DNA from: Anaerosacchariphilus hominis
Lineage (GTDB): Bacteria > Bacillota > Clostridia > Lachnospirales > Lachnospiraceae
Assembly (NCBI RefSeq): GCF_014290175.1
Contig: NZ_JACOOR010000002.1
Coordinates: forward strand, 248,001 to 312,000
DNA length: 64,000 nt
Reading direction: 5' to 3'
Shown here piece by piece: positions 33,667 to 42,252 of this stretch. Each line of letters starts with the position of its first letter. The stretch's first letter is position 1. Position numbers and translations under genes: made by a program. Under the pieces are notes generated by a model that worked only from the letters and a program-made list of their open reading frames with translations, did not search any database and was not told where the DNA came from.

Positions 33667-35436
33667 ATGAAGAATAAGTGGATGAAAAAAGTACTAGTGC
33701 TGATGATGTGCGGCGCGCTGGCAGTTCCCGCAGTGGGAGCGGGATGGAAACCCATGGTGGCGCAGGCGGCGCTTGGTGGAAGCGGAGGCGGTACAGGAAG
33801 TTTAGCAGACGCAAAGAAAAACGCCCTGGATCAGCTGGCAGATTATTACGATGTCCTCAAGGACTCTATTCCGGAGGATAAGAAGGCAGAGTTTGATAAA
33901 GCAAAAAAGGATGCGGATACCGTTATTTCCAATATGCGTACCAGCGAGCAGGTGACGGCATACCTGGCAAAGGCGATGGCCAAGCTGGATTCCTTTGTAC
34001 CCTCTGCCACTCCTGACGGCGACACCACCCCCACCACAACCAACGCCAACATCATGGTAGGCGGCAACTGGGTAACTCCCGTGGCCAATGCGGGCCAGCG
34101 CGTGAACGTGGTACTCCCGGTGGTAAATATGGGACGTACCCGTGTGAAGAACGCGGTGGTAACCCCGGTGATCAGCGAGGACGCAGCCAAGTGGCCCTTT
34201 GAGATCGAGACCTCCAACTACAGCCAGACTATTGACCGGCTGCCGGGTACCGATGACGGCGGTTCTGACATGGATCGGCGCCGGGAACTGACCTGGACTC
34301 TGAAGACCCGGAAGGACGCGCCCAGCGGCTATATGCCCATTTCCTTTAATGTGACCTATGAAAATGATGATAAGAGCCTGACCACAGTGACTCTTACTTC
34401 CTATGTAAATGTGGTGGGAACCACAGGTATTTCCGCGGATGGAAAGGCGTCCACGCCCCGTGTCATTGTCACCGGATTTTCTACGGACCCGGAGACCGTA
34501 CACGCAGGCGATACCTTCACCCTGACGCTTCATATGCAGAATACTTCCAAGGCCACAGCTGTGAAAAATATGGTGTTTGATATCCAGGCGGCCAGCGAGA
34601 GTACCGATACCACTTATGTGGCGGCTTCTTTCCTGCCAACGGCCGGATCCAGTACCGTATTTGTGGATAAGATTGCGGCAGGCTCCAATAAAGACATCAG
34701 CATCGAGCTGGAAGCCAGATCAGATTTGGCCCAGAAGCCTTATGTGATCAATGTGAAGATGAACTACGAGGACGAGAGCGTCAATGCTTATGAGAATACG
34801 GCCAGCGTATCCATTCCGGTGCGTCAGGAAGCAAGGGTTGACACCAGCAGCATAGAGGTAACGCCCCAGTCCATCGAAGTGGGCGGGGAAGCCAATGTAT
34901 CCTTCAGCCTCTATAATATCGGCAAGACGAAGCTTTATAATGCTTCCGTGAAATTTTCAGCAGATTCCGTGACCGGCGGTGACACCTACCTCGGAAACAT
35001 CGATCCGGGAGCTACCGGAAGTGTGGACGCATATCTGACCGGCGCTGCAGCCACCATGGATGATGGTAAGGTCAAGATCCAGATCACCTTTGAAGATGAG
35101 TCCGGAGAAGCGACGACCGTGGAGAAGGAGATGGAACTTTATGTAACAGAGCCCATGAGCTACGATGACGGCATGACGGATGACGGTTCCTATGATGATG
35201 GAAGCAGTCAGGGCGGCGGCTTCCGGATCTGGTATGTACTGCTTCCTCTGGCGCTTGTGATTGCAGCTGTGGTAGCTTTCCTGATCATTCGGAAGAAGAA
35301 GGCCAAAAAAGCGGCAGAGTTTCTGGAGACAGACGACCTGGATGATTTGGAGGATACGGATCCGGAGGACGACGGGCAGGAAGAAGCGGAAGATGAGGAA
35401 ACCGAGACATCCGGAGACGGGAAGGAAGAGGAGTAA
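33667..35436 (+). CDS. Membrane-anchored surface protein with CARDB/Ig-like domains
   Basis: This 589-residue exported protein has a signal peptide at residues 1-35 (basic start, then VLVLMMCGALAVPAVG, cut near AQAA), a helical segment at about 40-105, and several Ig-like beta domains at about 125-500 with CARDB-type spacing (VVNMGRTRVKNAVVTP, later VSFSLYNIGKTKLYNASV). A C-terminal membrane helix follows at about 520-541, with a basic stop-transfer KKKAKK and an acidic tail of about 40 residues. It sits between an ATPase and an FtsX-type permease. In the place of a MacA-like adaptor it may be the extracytoplasmic part of the exporter. The function is inferred from context only. Confidence 0.85.
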   Translation: MKNKWMKKVLVLMMCGALAVPAVGAGWKPMVAQAALGGSGGGTGSLADAKKNALDQLADYYDVLKDSIPEDKKAEFDKAKKDADTVISNMRTSEQVTAYLAKAMAKLDSFVPSATPDGDTTPTTTNANIMVGGNWVTPVANAGQRVNVVLPVVNMGRTRVKNAVVTPVISEDAAKWPFEIETSNYSQTIDRLPGTDDGGSDMDRRRELTWTLKTRKDAPSGYMPISFNVTYENDDKSLTTVTLTSYVNVVGTTGISADGKASTPRVIVTGFSTDPETVHAGDTFTLTLHMQNTSKATAVKNMVFDIQAASESTDTTYVAASFLPTAGSSTVFVDKIAAGSNKDISIELEARSDLAQKPYVINVKMNYEDESVNAYENTASVSIPVRQEARVDTSSIEVTPQSIEVGGEANVSFSLYNIGKTKLYNASVKFSADSVTGGDTYLGNIDPGATGSVDAYLTGAAATMDDGKVKIQITFEDESGEATTVEKEMELYVTEPMSYDDGMTDDGSYDDGSSQGGGFRIWYVLLPLALVIAAVVAFLIIRKKKAKKAAEFLETDDLDDLEDTDPEDDGQEEAEDEETETSGDGKEEE

Positions 35437-35439
35437 TCC

Positions 35440-36837
35440 ATGAGTTTTAGCGATTTGCTCAAAATGAGTCTGAGCAGCCTGTGGCGGCGGAAGCTCAGGA
35501 CAGTTCTGACGGTGCTGGGCGTAGTTGTGGGAACGGCTTCCATCATGGTTATGATTTCCCTGGGACTGGGACTCAGTAAATCCAATATGGAACAGATCGA
35601 ACAGTACGGAGGCCTGACAACGATTACGGTCTATCCGAATGAAAATGGCGGCGGAATGCATTACGGCGGGGGCGGCACGGCCATGTCTGCGGAAAGTGGT
35701 ATGTCGGGCTCTGCCGATAATGAGCCCATCCGGATCAATGACGCCATGATAAAGACGCTGTCCGAGATAGATCATGTGGAGATCGCCTCCCCAGTTCTCT
35801 CCACCTCAGCCATTGCCAAGTATGGGAAATGGGAAGCTTATCTGAATATTCAGGGCATGAGTAAGGAAGCCCTGCAGAAGCTGAACCTGGAGCTGACAGA
35901 GGGAAGCGAGCTGCCGCTGTCGGACTCGGAGTTGAAATTTCTATACGGCAATACGGTAATCACGGACTTCTATGACGCAAAGACGAACCAGTATTACTGG
36001 GATACGGGCCAGCTGGCAGACATTGATTATATGAAGGATCCACTGTTTATCATTTTCGATACGGACGCCTACTGGAACAGCAAGAACGGCGGAAAGGATG
36101 AGAACGGGACTCCGGTGGCGGCCCCGAAGAAGTATCTGATTCCGGCCTGCGGCGTGATGGCAGGTACGGAAAATGACTATACGGAGAATTCCAACAACGT
36201 GCTCTGCGATGTGGAAGCACTGAAAATGCAGCTAAAAAAGATCTACAAGGGAAAGGCCATTCCGGGTCAGCCTACCACCAAGTCCGGAAAGCCCTATAAA
36301 GAGATTTATTACGATTCTGCCTATATCCGTGTGGATGATATGAAAAATGTCAAAGAGGTGCAGACTGCCATTCAGAATCTGGGACTGCAGGCCAACAGCA
36401 ATGCCGAGTGGATGGAGCAGGTGCAGCAGAGCTCCCGTTCTATTCAGGCTACGCTGGGCGGTATCGGCGCGGTGTCTCTTTTTGTGGCGGCCATCGGAAT
36501 CGCCAATACCATGATGATGTCCATCTATGAACGGACCAAAGAAATCGGTGTCATGAAGGTGCTGGGCTGCGATATGGCGGCTATCCGGAATATGTTTCTG
36601 GCAGAGGCCGGCTTCATCGGTCTGATTGGCGGCGTAGTGGGAGTCATGCTCAGTTATATTATCTCGGCGGTTATTAATTTTGTGGTGAGGGAGAGCTACG
36701 CCAATATCTCCTATATTCCTCCATACCTGACCCTGCTGGCGTTGATATTTGCGGTGGTGATTGGTATGCTGGCCGGACTGTTTCCGGCGCTTCGGGCCAT
36801 GCGGCTGAGTCCCCTGGCAGCTATCCGGAACGAGTAA
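35440..36837 (+). CDS. MacB-type ABC permease (FtsX domain)
   Basis: This 465-residue permease has one N-terminal membrane helix (TVLTVLGVVVGTASIMVMI), a large outside MacB_PCD domain (about 45-330), and three C-terminal helices of the FtsX domain (IGAVSLFVAAIGIANTMMMS, then AEAGFIGLIGGVVGVML, then LLALIFAVVIGMLAGLFPAL). Cytoplasmic motif YERTKEIGVMKVLGC and the end ALRAMRLSPLAAIR are signatures of the family. It starts 3 bp after the surface protein. Gly- and Met-rich loop at about 68-90 (GGGMHYGGGGTAMSAESGM) is a low-complexity insertion of unknown use. Confidence 0.92.
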   Translation: MSFSDLLKMSLSSLWRRKLRTVLTVLGVVVGTASIMVMISLGLGLSKSNMEQIEQYGGLTTITVYPNENGGGMHYGGGGTAMSAESGMSGSADNEPIRINDAMIKTLSEIDHVEIASPVLSTSAIAKYGKWEAYLNIQGMSKEALQKLNLELTEGSELPLSDSELKFLYGNTVITDFYDAKTNQYYWDTGQLADIDYMKDPLFIIFDTDAYWNSKNGGKDENGTPVAAPKKYLIPACGVMAGTENDYTENSNNVLCDVEALKMQLKKIYKGKAIPGQPTTKSGKPYKEIYYDSAYIRVDDMKNVKEVQTAIQNLGLQANSNAEWMEQVQQSSRSIQATLGGIGAVSLFVAAIGIANTMMMSIYERTKEIGVMKVLGCDMAAIRNMFLAEAGFIGLIGGVVGVMLSYIISAVINFVVRESYANISYIPPYLTLLALIFAVVIGMLAGLFPALRAMRLSPLAAIRNE

Positions 36838-36857
36838 CCGGAGGATAGGGACGAATT

Positions 36858-38144
36858 ATGAAAAAAAGCAGAAACAGAAGAAAACGAATACTTCTTCGGC
36901 TACAGCATATTCTGACAGGAGCGGCGGTGGTCTGTGTGGCAGTCATCGCCCTGCTCCTGGTAAATGCGCTCCGTGGCAACGAAATCAGCGGACCTGGCAG
37001 AACTGCCGGGTCTGCTCTTTTCGCTTCCGGGGGAGAGCGTTTTGTGGAAGCGGGAGAGGAAGCCCGTATAATGGCAGAGCAACAAGGCGAGAAAGCGGAA
37101 AATGTGGGAACAGAGAGCGCAGATTCTGAACAGGAAAAGACAGATAGAGAGAATACCACGGAAACGGGCCTAAGCCCGGAAAAACTGGCGGCACAGGAAG
37201 GCGTTCCCCGCATCCGTATCGTACTGGATCCGGGTCACGGCGGTCCGGGAACCACAGACGAACAGGAGCTGGGAGCCAGTTACCGGGATACTTATGAAAA
37301 GTATCTGACCCTGAAGATCGCCAAAGCGGCTGGAACAGAGCTTTCCAACTATGGAAATGTGGAAATCCTGTATACAAGGGAAAACGACAAAGCTCTGACA
37401 CTGAAGGAACGGGCGGCCTATGCCAGGTCGGTGGGAGCTGATTATCTCATCAGTCTCCATCTGAACGCGTCAGCGGAGCATAACTTTTTTGGATCGGAGG
37501 TATTTACCTCTGCTTTTGGCAGCTATTATGCCAGGGGGAAGGGTATCGGCGATCAGGTGCTGGCACAGCTGATGGGGGATGGCTTTGTCTCCAAGGGGGT
37601 CAAGACCCGCCTGGGCAGCAAAGGCGCCGACTACTATGGAATCATCCGGGAGAGCCGTGCCCTGGGAATCCCGGCTATCATCATCGAACACGGCTACATG
37701 GATCAGGACGAGGACTGGGCCCGGATGGACACGGATGAAAAGCTGGCTGCCCTTGGCCGATGCGACGCCACGGGTATCGCCGCGTATTTTGGACTCAAAA
37801 AGGGAGAAAATCAGGCGGAACTGCCTGAAATAGACAGAAAAGAACCGGCCTCCTCTCCGGTGCGCCCGGACACCACGGAGCCGGTAAATGTCTACTATAC
37901 TCTGACGCACAGAGATGCAGAGAATGTCCGGATCACCCTCCACGCGGAAGAGCCGGAGAGCCGTGTCATGTACTACGATTACAGCACAGACAGCGGAACC
38001 ACTTATTCCAGACTATTCCTGTGGCCGGAAGGAAGCGGCAATGACATCACCTTCACCCTGCCTGCCACAGCCTCTCAGGAAGAGACCCTTGTGATACGGG
38101 CCTATAATAACTATGAGCTGCGGACAGAGGCGGAGCGGCGGTAG
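36858..38144 (+). CDS. N-acetylmuramoyl-L-alanine amidase (Amidase_3)
   Basis: This 428-residue cell wall hydrolase splits the bond between muramic acid and the stem peptide. A basic start and membrane helix (about 18-37) anchor it, and a Glu/Ser-rich linker follows. The zinc amidase domain spans about 115-315: DPGHGG (His), YEKYLTL (Glu), LHLNAS (His) and the catalytic Glu in IIIEHGYMDQ. The last 100 residues look like a beta-rich wall-binding or Ig-like domain (VNVYYTLTHRDAENVRI). Only 20 bp separate it from the exporter permease. As with FtsEX, the exporter may control the amidase; that link is inferred. Confidence 0.9.
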   Translation: MKKSRNRRKRILLRLQHILTGAAVVCVAVIALLLVNALRGNEISGPGRTAGSALFASGGERFVEAGEEARIMAEQQGEKAENVGTESADSEQEKTDRENTTETGLSPEKLAAQEGVPRIRIVLDPGHGGPGTTDEQELGASYRDTYEKYLTLKIAKAAGTELSNYGNVEILYTRENDKALTLKERAAYARSVGADYLISLHLNASAEHNFFGSEVFTSAFGSYYARGKGIGDQVLAQLMGDGFVSKGVKTRLGSKGADYYGIIRESRALGIPAIIIEHGYMDQDEDWARMDTDEKLAALGRCDATGIAAYFGLKKGENQAELPEIDRKEPASSPVRPDTTEPVNVYYTLTHRDAENVRITLHAEEPESRVMYYDYSTDSGTTYSRLFLWPEGSGNDITFTLPATASQEETLVIRAYNNYELRTEAERR

Positions 38145-38180
38145 ATAGGCCGGACGAAGGGAGGGGAAGGTCTGTTTTAT

Positions 38181-39017
38181 TTATCGTTCTTTCAATCCCA
38201 GCAATCGAGCTCCATTCTTATAGAGGATTTTCTCCAGCTCCTCCTCCGTAAACCCGATGCGCTGAATATATTCCACATCCTCCTTCTGCCCGCTCCAGGG
38301 CGAATCCGTCGCGAAGAGGATCTTATCAATACCGTGATTCCGGCTCATGCGGAGAATCTGCTCCGGCAGGGCCAGCCGCAGGATGTAGGCCAGATCCATG
38401 TAGTAGTCCCCACCCACCAGCAGGTGTTCCGACTCATTTTCCATATCATGGCCTCCCAGATGGGCCAGAATCAGTTTCGAGGTATCTCCCCTGTCATTTG
38501 GAAACACATCCCGGATCATATGATGCAGTCTGGCCGGAGTGGCGTTCACCTGGCGGGGGAAGCCCAGATCCCGGCCGCAGTGGATGGAAACCAGAAGCCC
38601 CAGCTCTACGGCATACCCGATAATCCGCTCGTAACGAATATCGTCAATATAAGTATTCTGGTAAGTGGGATGCAGTTTGATTCCCTTTAGTCCCATATCC
38701 CGGATAACCTGCAGTTCGCCCTTATAATCGGGAGAATCCGGATGAATTCCGCCGAAGCTGATGATGGAAAGTCCATCCTCGTCCGGCTCCTCATGGGTGA
38801 TGGAGCCGGCGAATTCATTGATATGGCGGAACTGCCCGGGTTTAGTCACGATAGGAAGTACCACCGAATGGGTGACGCCTGCCTCTTTCATGGAATGGCG
38901 CAGATCCTCCAGGGTGCCGTCCGTGTAGGCCACCACCCGGCCCACCTGCTCCAGATTGCAAACTGCCCGGTGAGCTACGGTATTGGGAAATATATGCGTG
39001 TGAAAATCAATGATCAT
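38181..39017 (-). CDS. Metal-dependent amidohydrolase family protein
   Basis: This 278-residue TIM-barrel hydrolase shows the metal motif DFHTHIFPN at the start, then KGIKLHPTYQN, SIHCGRD (His), ILAHLGGHD (His) and the last Asp in FATDSPWSG. These place it with the amidohydrolase_2 group (COG2159), which includes decarboxylases and lactonases; the substrate is unknown. I start at ATG 39017, which has AGGAGG nine bases upstream on the minus strand; an earlier frame start at 39059 has none. It is transcribed toward the amidase gene. Confidence 0.87.
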   Translation of the reverse strand: MIIDFHTHIFPNTVAHRAVCNLEQVGRVVAYTDGTLEDLRHSMKEAGVTHSVVLPIVTKPGQFRHINEFAGSITHEEPDEDGLSIISFGGIHPDSPDYKGELQVIRDMGLKGIKLHPTYQNTYIDDIRYERIIGYAVELGLLVSIHCGRDLGFPRQVNATPARLHHMIRDVFPNDRGDTSKLILAHLGGHDMENESEHLLVGGDYYMDLAYILRLALPEQILRMSRNHGIDKILFATDSPWSGQKEDVEYIQRIGFTEEELEKILYKNGARLLGLKER

Positions 39018-39204
39018 TGTGAAGTATCCTCCTGTATGGCTATTAAATGTAACATTCATATTTATCGGATAAAATGAAAGCTGTCTATAACAAAGGGAGC
39101 ATAAAACAGGGACTTTGTTATAACATGATGTATTTTAGTATAGGGGATTTCTATTTGTTTTTCAAGAGCAGAGCAAAGGTGACGTTTTGCGAAATTACGA
39201 AAAT

Positions 39205-39245
39205 ACAAAAAGAAAAGGAACTCTGATTTCTCAGAATTCCTTTTT
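39205..39245 (-). terminator. Terminator of tRNA-Gly
   Basis: Read on the minus strand, AAGGAATTCTGA pairs with TCAGAGTTCCTT around a GAAA loop (one mismatch), then TTCTTTTTG. It lies just past the tRNA 3' end. Confidence 0.75.
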
Positions 39246-39250
39246 AGAAG

Positions 39251-39323
39251 AGCGATAGACGGGGCTCGAACCCGCGGTCTCGACCTTGGCAAGGTCGCGC
39301 GTTACCAACTACGCCACTATCGC
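39251..39323 (-). tRNA. tRNA-Gly(GCC)
   Basis: The 73-nt minus-strand gene folds as a cloverleaf: acceptor GCGATAG/CTATCGC, anticodon stem CGACC/GGTCG with loop TTGCCAA (anticodon GCC), and T-arm CGGGTTCGAGCCCCG. The discriminator is T; CCA is not encoded. It has its own promoter and terminator. Confidence 0.95.
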
Positions 39324-39361
39324 ATCGGTGTGTCGGCTGTTGTTCATCAGCGACATGATGT

Positions 39362-39390
39362 ATAATACAGGATTTAGATTCATTTGTCAA
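39362..39390 (-). promoter_or_regulatory. Promoter of tRNA-Gly
   Basis: On the minus strand TTGACA (39390-39385), 17-bp spacer, TATTAT (39367-39362): a consensus -35 as expected for a stable RNA gene, about 39 bp before the tRNA. Confidence 0.8.
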
Positions 39391-39439
39391 CAGCTTTTTT
39401 GAAAAAAATGAAAAAACTTTTCAGAGAGGTGGATACACC

Positions 39440-39468
39440 TTGTAAAGAGCCCGATTATTTCCTATAAT
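39440..39468 (+). promoter_or_regulatory. Promoter of thyA-folA
   Basis: TTGTAA (39440-39445), 17-bp spacer, TATAAT (39463-39468), 34 bp before thyA. Confidence 0.8.
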
Positions 39469-39502
39469 AGAAAGCAATGACGGACATGGGAGGAAGAACC
39501 GC

Positions 39503-40351
39503 ATGAGCTATGCAGATCAGATATTCAAAGAAATGTGCCGGGATATCATCGAGAACGGCACTAGCACCGAAGGAGAGAAGGTGCGGCCCAAATGGGAGGA
39601 CGGCACCTTTGCCTATACCATCAAGCGTTTCGGCGTGGTGAACCGTTATGATTTATCGAAGGAGTTTCCGGCACTGACCCTGAGACGGACAGGCCTCAAG
39701 AGCTGTATGGACGAGATTCTCTGGATCTATCAGAAGAAGTCCAATAACATTCACGACCTGAACAGCCACATCTGGGACGAGTGGGCCGACGAGGCCGGTT
39801 CCATCGGTAAGGCCTACGGCTACCAGATCGGTGTGAAAAGCCATTACAAAGAGGGGGATATGGATCAGATGGACCGAGTGTTGTTCGACCTGAAGCAGAA
39901 TCCCTACAGCCGCCGGATTATGACGAACACCTATGTATTTTCAGATCTGAGCGAAATGCATCTGTATCCCTGCGCCTACGGCGCGACCTATAATGTGACC
40001 AAGAAGCCGGGACAGGAAAAGCTGGTGCTGAACATGGTACTGAACCAGCGTTCCCAGGACGTGTTGGCAGCCAATAACTGGAATGTGTGCCAGTATGCGA
40101 TTCTGCTCATGATGGTGGCCCAGGTCTGCGATATGGTACCGGGCGAGCTGCTGCATGTGATCGCAGACGCGCACATCTATGATCGCCATGTGGATATTAT
40201 CAAAGAGCTGATTGCCAGACCGGAACATCCGGCACCGAAGGTATGGCTGAACCCGGAAGTGAAGGACTTCTACGCCTTTACCACGGATGATCTGCATGTG
40301 GAAGACTACGAGACTGAACCGCAGATCAGGGATATTCCCATTGCAGTATAA
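39503..40351 (+). CDS. thyA: Thymidylate synthase (ThyA)
   Basis: This enzyme makes dTMP from dUMP with methylene-tetrahydrofolate. Its 282 residues include the catalytic Cys in LYPCAYGATYNV at about 157, phosphate-binding YSRRI and NQRSQD, and DAHIYDRH. The residue after the catalytic Cys is Ala instead of the usual His of the E. coli type. The PC-x-Y pattern and length resemble the B. subtilis ThyA/phage phi3T subfamily. GGGAGGAAG precedes the ATG. It is followed 18 bp later by folA, which regenerates the folate it consumes. Confidence 0.94.
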   Translation: MSYADQIFKEMCRDIIENGTSTEGEKVRPKWEDGTFAYTIKRFGVVNRYDLSKEFPALTLRRTGLKSCMDEILWIYQKKSNNIHDLNSHIWDEWADEAGSIGKAYGYQIGVKSHYKEGDMDQMDRVLFDLKQNPYSRRIMTNTYVFSDLSEMHLYPCAYGATYNVTKKPGQEKLVLNMVLNQRSQDVLAANNWNVCQYAILLMMVAQVCDMVPGELLHVIADAHIYDRHVDIIKELIARPEHPAPKVWLNPEVKDFYAFTTDDLHVEDYETEPQIRDIPIAV

Positions 40352-40369
40352 GAAAGGAGAATTTGACCT

Positions 40370-40861
40370 ATGAATTTAATTGTTGCTGTAGATAAAAACT
40401 GGGCTATTGGCTATCAGAATAAGCTGCTGGTGAGTATCCCGGAGGATATGAAATTCTTCCGTACGACTACCACCGGCAAGGTGGTAGTGATGGGCCGCAA
40501 GACATTGGAAACCTTTCCGAACGGATTGCCGTTAAAGAACCGTACCAATATTGTATTGACCCGTAATCCGGAATATCAGGTGAAAGGCGCGGAGGTGGTT
40601 CATTCCGTGGATGAGGCCATGGAACTCATCAGCGAATACCCGCCGGAGGATGTGTATGTCATCGGAGGGGATACTATCTATAAGCAGTTCCTGCCCTACT
40701 GCGACGTGGCCCATGTGACCCGGATCGATCACGAGTACATGGCCGACGCCTGGTTCCCGAACCTGGAGCAGGATCCGGACTGGGAGCTGACCGGGGAGAG
40801 CGATGAGAAGACTTATTTCGACCTGGAATTCACCTTCTGCAAATACGAACGAAAAAAATAG
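40370..40861 (+). CDS. folA: Dihydrofolate reductase
   Basis: This enzyme reduces dihydrofolate with NADPH, restoring tetrahydrofolate after ThyA. It has 163 residues. The start MNLIVAVDKNWAIGYQNKLL holds the substrate site, with active-site acid in PEDMKFF. NADPH contacts are VVMGRKTLETFP and VIGGDTIYKQF. GAAAGGAGAA precedes the ATG. It shares the thyA promoter. Confidence 0.96.
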   Translation: MNLIVAVDKNWAIGYQNKLLVSIPEDMKFFRTTTTGKVVVMGRKTLETFPNGLPLKNRTNIVLTRNPEYQVKGAEVVHSVDEAMELISEYPPEDVYVIGGDTIYKQFLPYCDVAHVTRIDHEYMADAWFPNLEQDPDWELTGESDEKTYFDLEFTFCKYERKK

Positions 40862-40882
40862 GAAATTTGACGCTTTTTCTCA

Positions 40883-40911
40883 TTGCAGTATCAAAGAATC
40901 TGATCTATAAT
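40883..40911 (+). promoter_or_regulatory. Promoter of ilvE
   Basis: TTGCAG (40883-40888), 17-bp spacer, TATAAT (40906-40911). Transcription should start near 40918, giving a leader of about 130 nt before ilvE. Confidence 0.75.
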
Positions 40912-40925
40912 ATAAAAAATTAAAG

Positions 40926-41024
40926 TTCAGTACGGGTAAGGCCGCGGCAGCCCAGTGTGAATACAGGCATACGGCTGGAGTGAATTTTCAGGAATCCCCA
41001 AAGGAAAATCAGAAAATTACTGAA
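40926..41024 (+). promoter_or_regulatory. Structured 5' leader of ilvE, candidate cis-regulatory RNA
   Basis: TTCAGTA (40926-40932) can pair with TACTGAA (41018-41024), closing about 85 nt. Inside, CAGCC (40948-40952) pairs with GGCTG (40973-40977), and ATTTTC (about 40984) with GAAAAT (about 41004). Together they form a possible three-way junction ending just before the ribosome binding site AAGGAGGAG. I recognise no known riboswitch or T-box motif in it. Confidence 0.4.
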
Positions 41025-41047
41025 TGAGTGTAAGGAGGAGCTTTGAC

Positions 41048-42073
41048 ATGGAAAAGAAAAATTTAGACTGGTCAAATATCGGTTTCAGCTATGTACAGAC
41101 CGACAAGCGTTATGTATCCAACTTTAAGAACGGCGCATGGGATGAGGGTACCCTCACCGACGATGCAAATGTAGTTCTGAACGAGTGCGCAGGTGTTCTG
41201 CAGTACGCTCAGACCGTATTCGAGGGTATGAAGGCATACACCACAGAGAAGGGACAGACGGTTATCTTCCGCCCGGACCTGAACGCAGAGCGTATGGTTC
41301 AGTCCGCAAAGCGTCTGGAGATGCCCGTATTCCCGGAAGAGCGTTTCGTTGACGCAGTCGTACAGACAGTAAAGGCAAATGAAGCTTATGTTCCGCCTTA
41401 CGGAACAGGCGCTACCCTGTATATCCGTCCCTACATGTTCGGAACCAACCCGGTTATCGGCGTAAAGCCGGCTGACGAGTATCAGTTCCGTGTATTCGGT
41501 ACTCCGGTAGGACCGTACTTCAAGGGCGGCGCAAAGCCGATCACCATCAAGGTATCTGATTTTGACCGTGCAGCACCCCACGGAACAGGCCACATCAAGG
41601 CTGGTCTGAACTACGCCATGAGTATGCACGCCATCGTAACCGCTCATGAGGAAGGTTTCGCTGAGAATATGTATCTGGACGCAGCCACCAGAACCAACGT
41701 GGAGGAGACAGGCGGAGCGAACTTCCTTTTTGTAACCAAGGATGGCAAGCTGGTAACGCCGAAGTCTAACAGTATCCTTCCTTCCATCACACGTCGTTCT
41801 CTGGTCTATGTGGCAAAAGAGTACCTGGGAATGGACGTAGAAGAGAGAGTCGTACCTTTCGAGGAAGTAAAGGAGTTCGCAGAGTGCGGACTTTGCGGAA
41901 CAGCAGCAGTCGTATCTCCGGTAGGAAAGATCGTAGACCACGGCAAGGAGATCTGCTTCCCCAGCGGAATGGACGAGATGGGACCGGTTACCAAGAAGCT
42001 GTATGATACCCTGACCGGTATCCAGATGGGACGCATTGAGGCTCCCAAGGGCTGGATCAAGGTCGTAGAGTAA
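41048..42073 (+). CDS. ilvE: Branched-chain amino acid aminotransferase
   Basis: This PLP enzyme moves amino groups to and from leucine, isoleucine and valine. ATG 41048 follows AAGGAGGAGC, giving 341 residues. The fold type IV pattern is clear: VFEGMKAYTTEKGQTVIFRP, the PLP lysine in GTGHIKAGLNYAMSM, NVEETGGANFLFV, and ITRRSLVYVAKEYLG. It has its own promoter, a structured leader and a strong terminator. The liv importer for the same amino acids lies 7 kb downstream. Confidence 0.96.
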   Translation: MEKKNLDWSNIGFSYVQTDKRYVSNFKNGAWDEGTLTDDANVVLNECAGVLQYAQTVFEGMKAYTTEKGQTVIFRPDLNAERMVQSAKRLEMPVFPEERFVDAVVQTVKANEAYVPPYGTGATLYIRPYMFGTNPVIGVKPADEYQFRVFGTPVGPYFKGGAKPITIKVSDFDRAAPHGTGHIKAGLNYAMSMHAIVTAHEEGFAENMYLDAATRTNVEETGGANFLFVTKDGKLVTPKSNSILPSITRRSLVYVAKEYLGMDVEERVVPFEEVKEFAECGLCGTAAVVSPVGKIVDHGKEICFPSGMDEMGPVTKKLYDTLTGIQMGRIEAPKGWIKVVE

Positions 42074-42105
42074 GATACAGAAGTATAGGACACATGATAC
42101 ATAAG

Positions 42106-42145
42106 AAGAGGCGGGATAAGGAAAAGACTTGTCCCGCCTCTTTTT
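42106..42145 (+). terminator. Terminator of ilvE
   Basis: AAGAGGCGGGA (42106-42116) pairs with TCCCGCCTCTT (42132-42142), a perfect 11-bp stem, followed by further T's. Confidence 0.93.
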
Positions 42146-42167
42146 CCATCACATTCCCGCATAGTAC

Positions 42168-42196
42168 TTGCAAGCCGGGCCGGAAAAACGTATAAT
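42168..42196 (+). promoter_or_regulatory. Promoter of the ftsW-ispG-polC run
   Basis: TTGCAA (42168-42173), 17-bp spacer, TATAAT (42191-42196). The genes ftsW, ispG and polC follow with no visible terminator until 49096. Confidence 0.75.
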
Positions 42197-42252
42197 AAAA
42201 ATTAACCCTGTTTGCAGGAAGCTTACCGGAAAGGAGCGTGAGAGAAAACTGC

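Noticed and set aside
39062..39204. A gene between the amidohydrolase and tRNA-Gly
   Set aside because: The only open frame there runs across the tRNA terminator and has no start signal. The region is A+T-rich and probably carries only the amidohydrolase upstream region.
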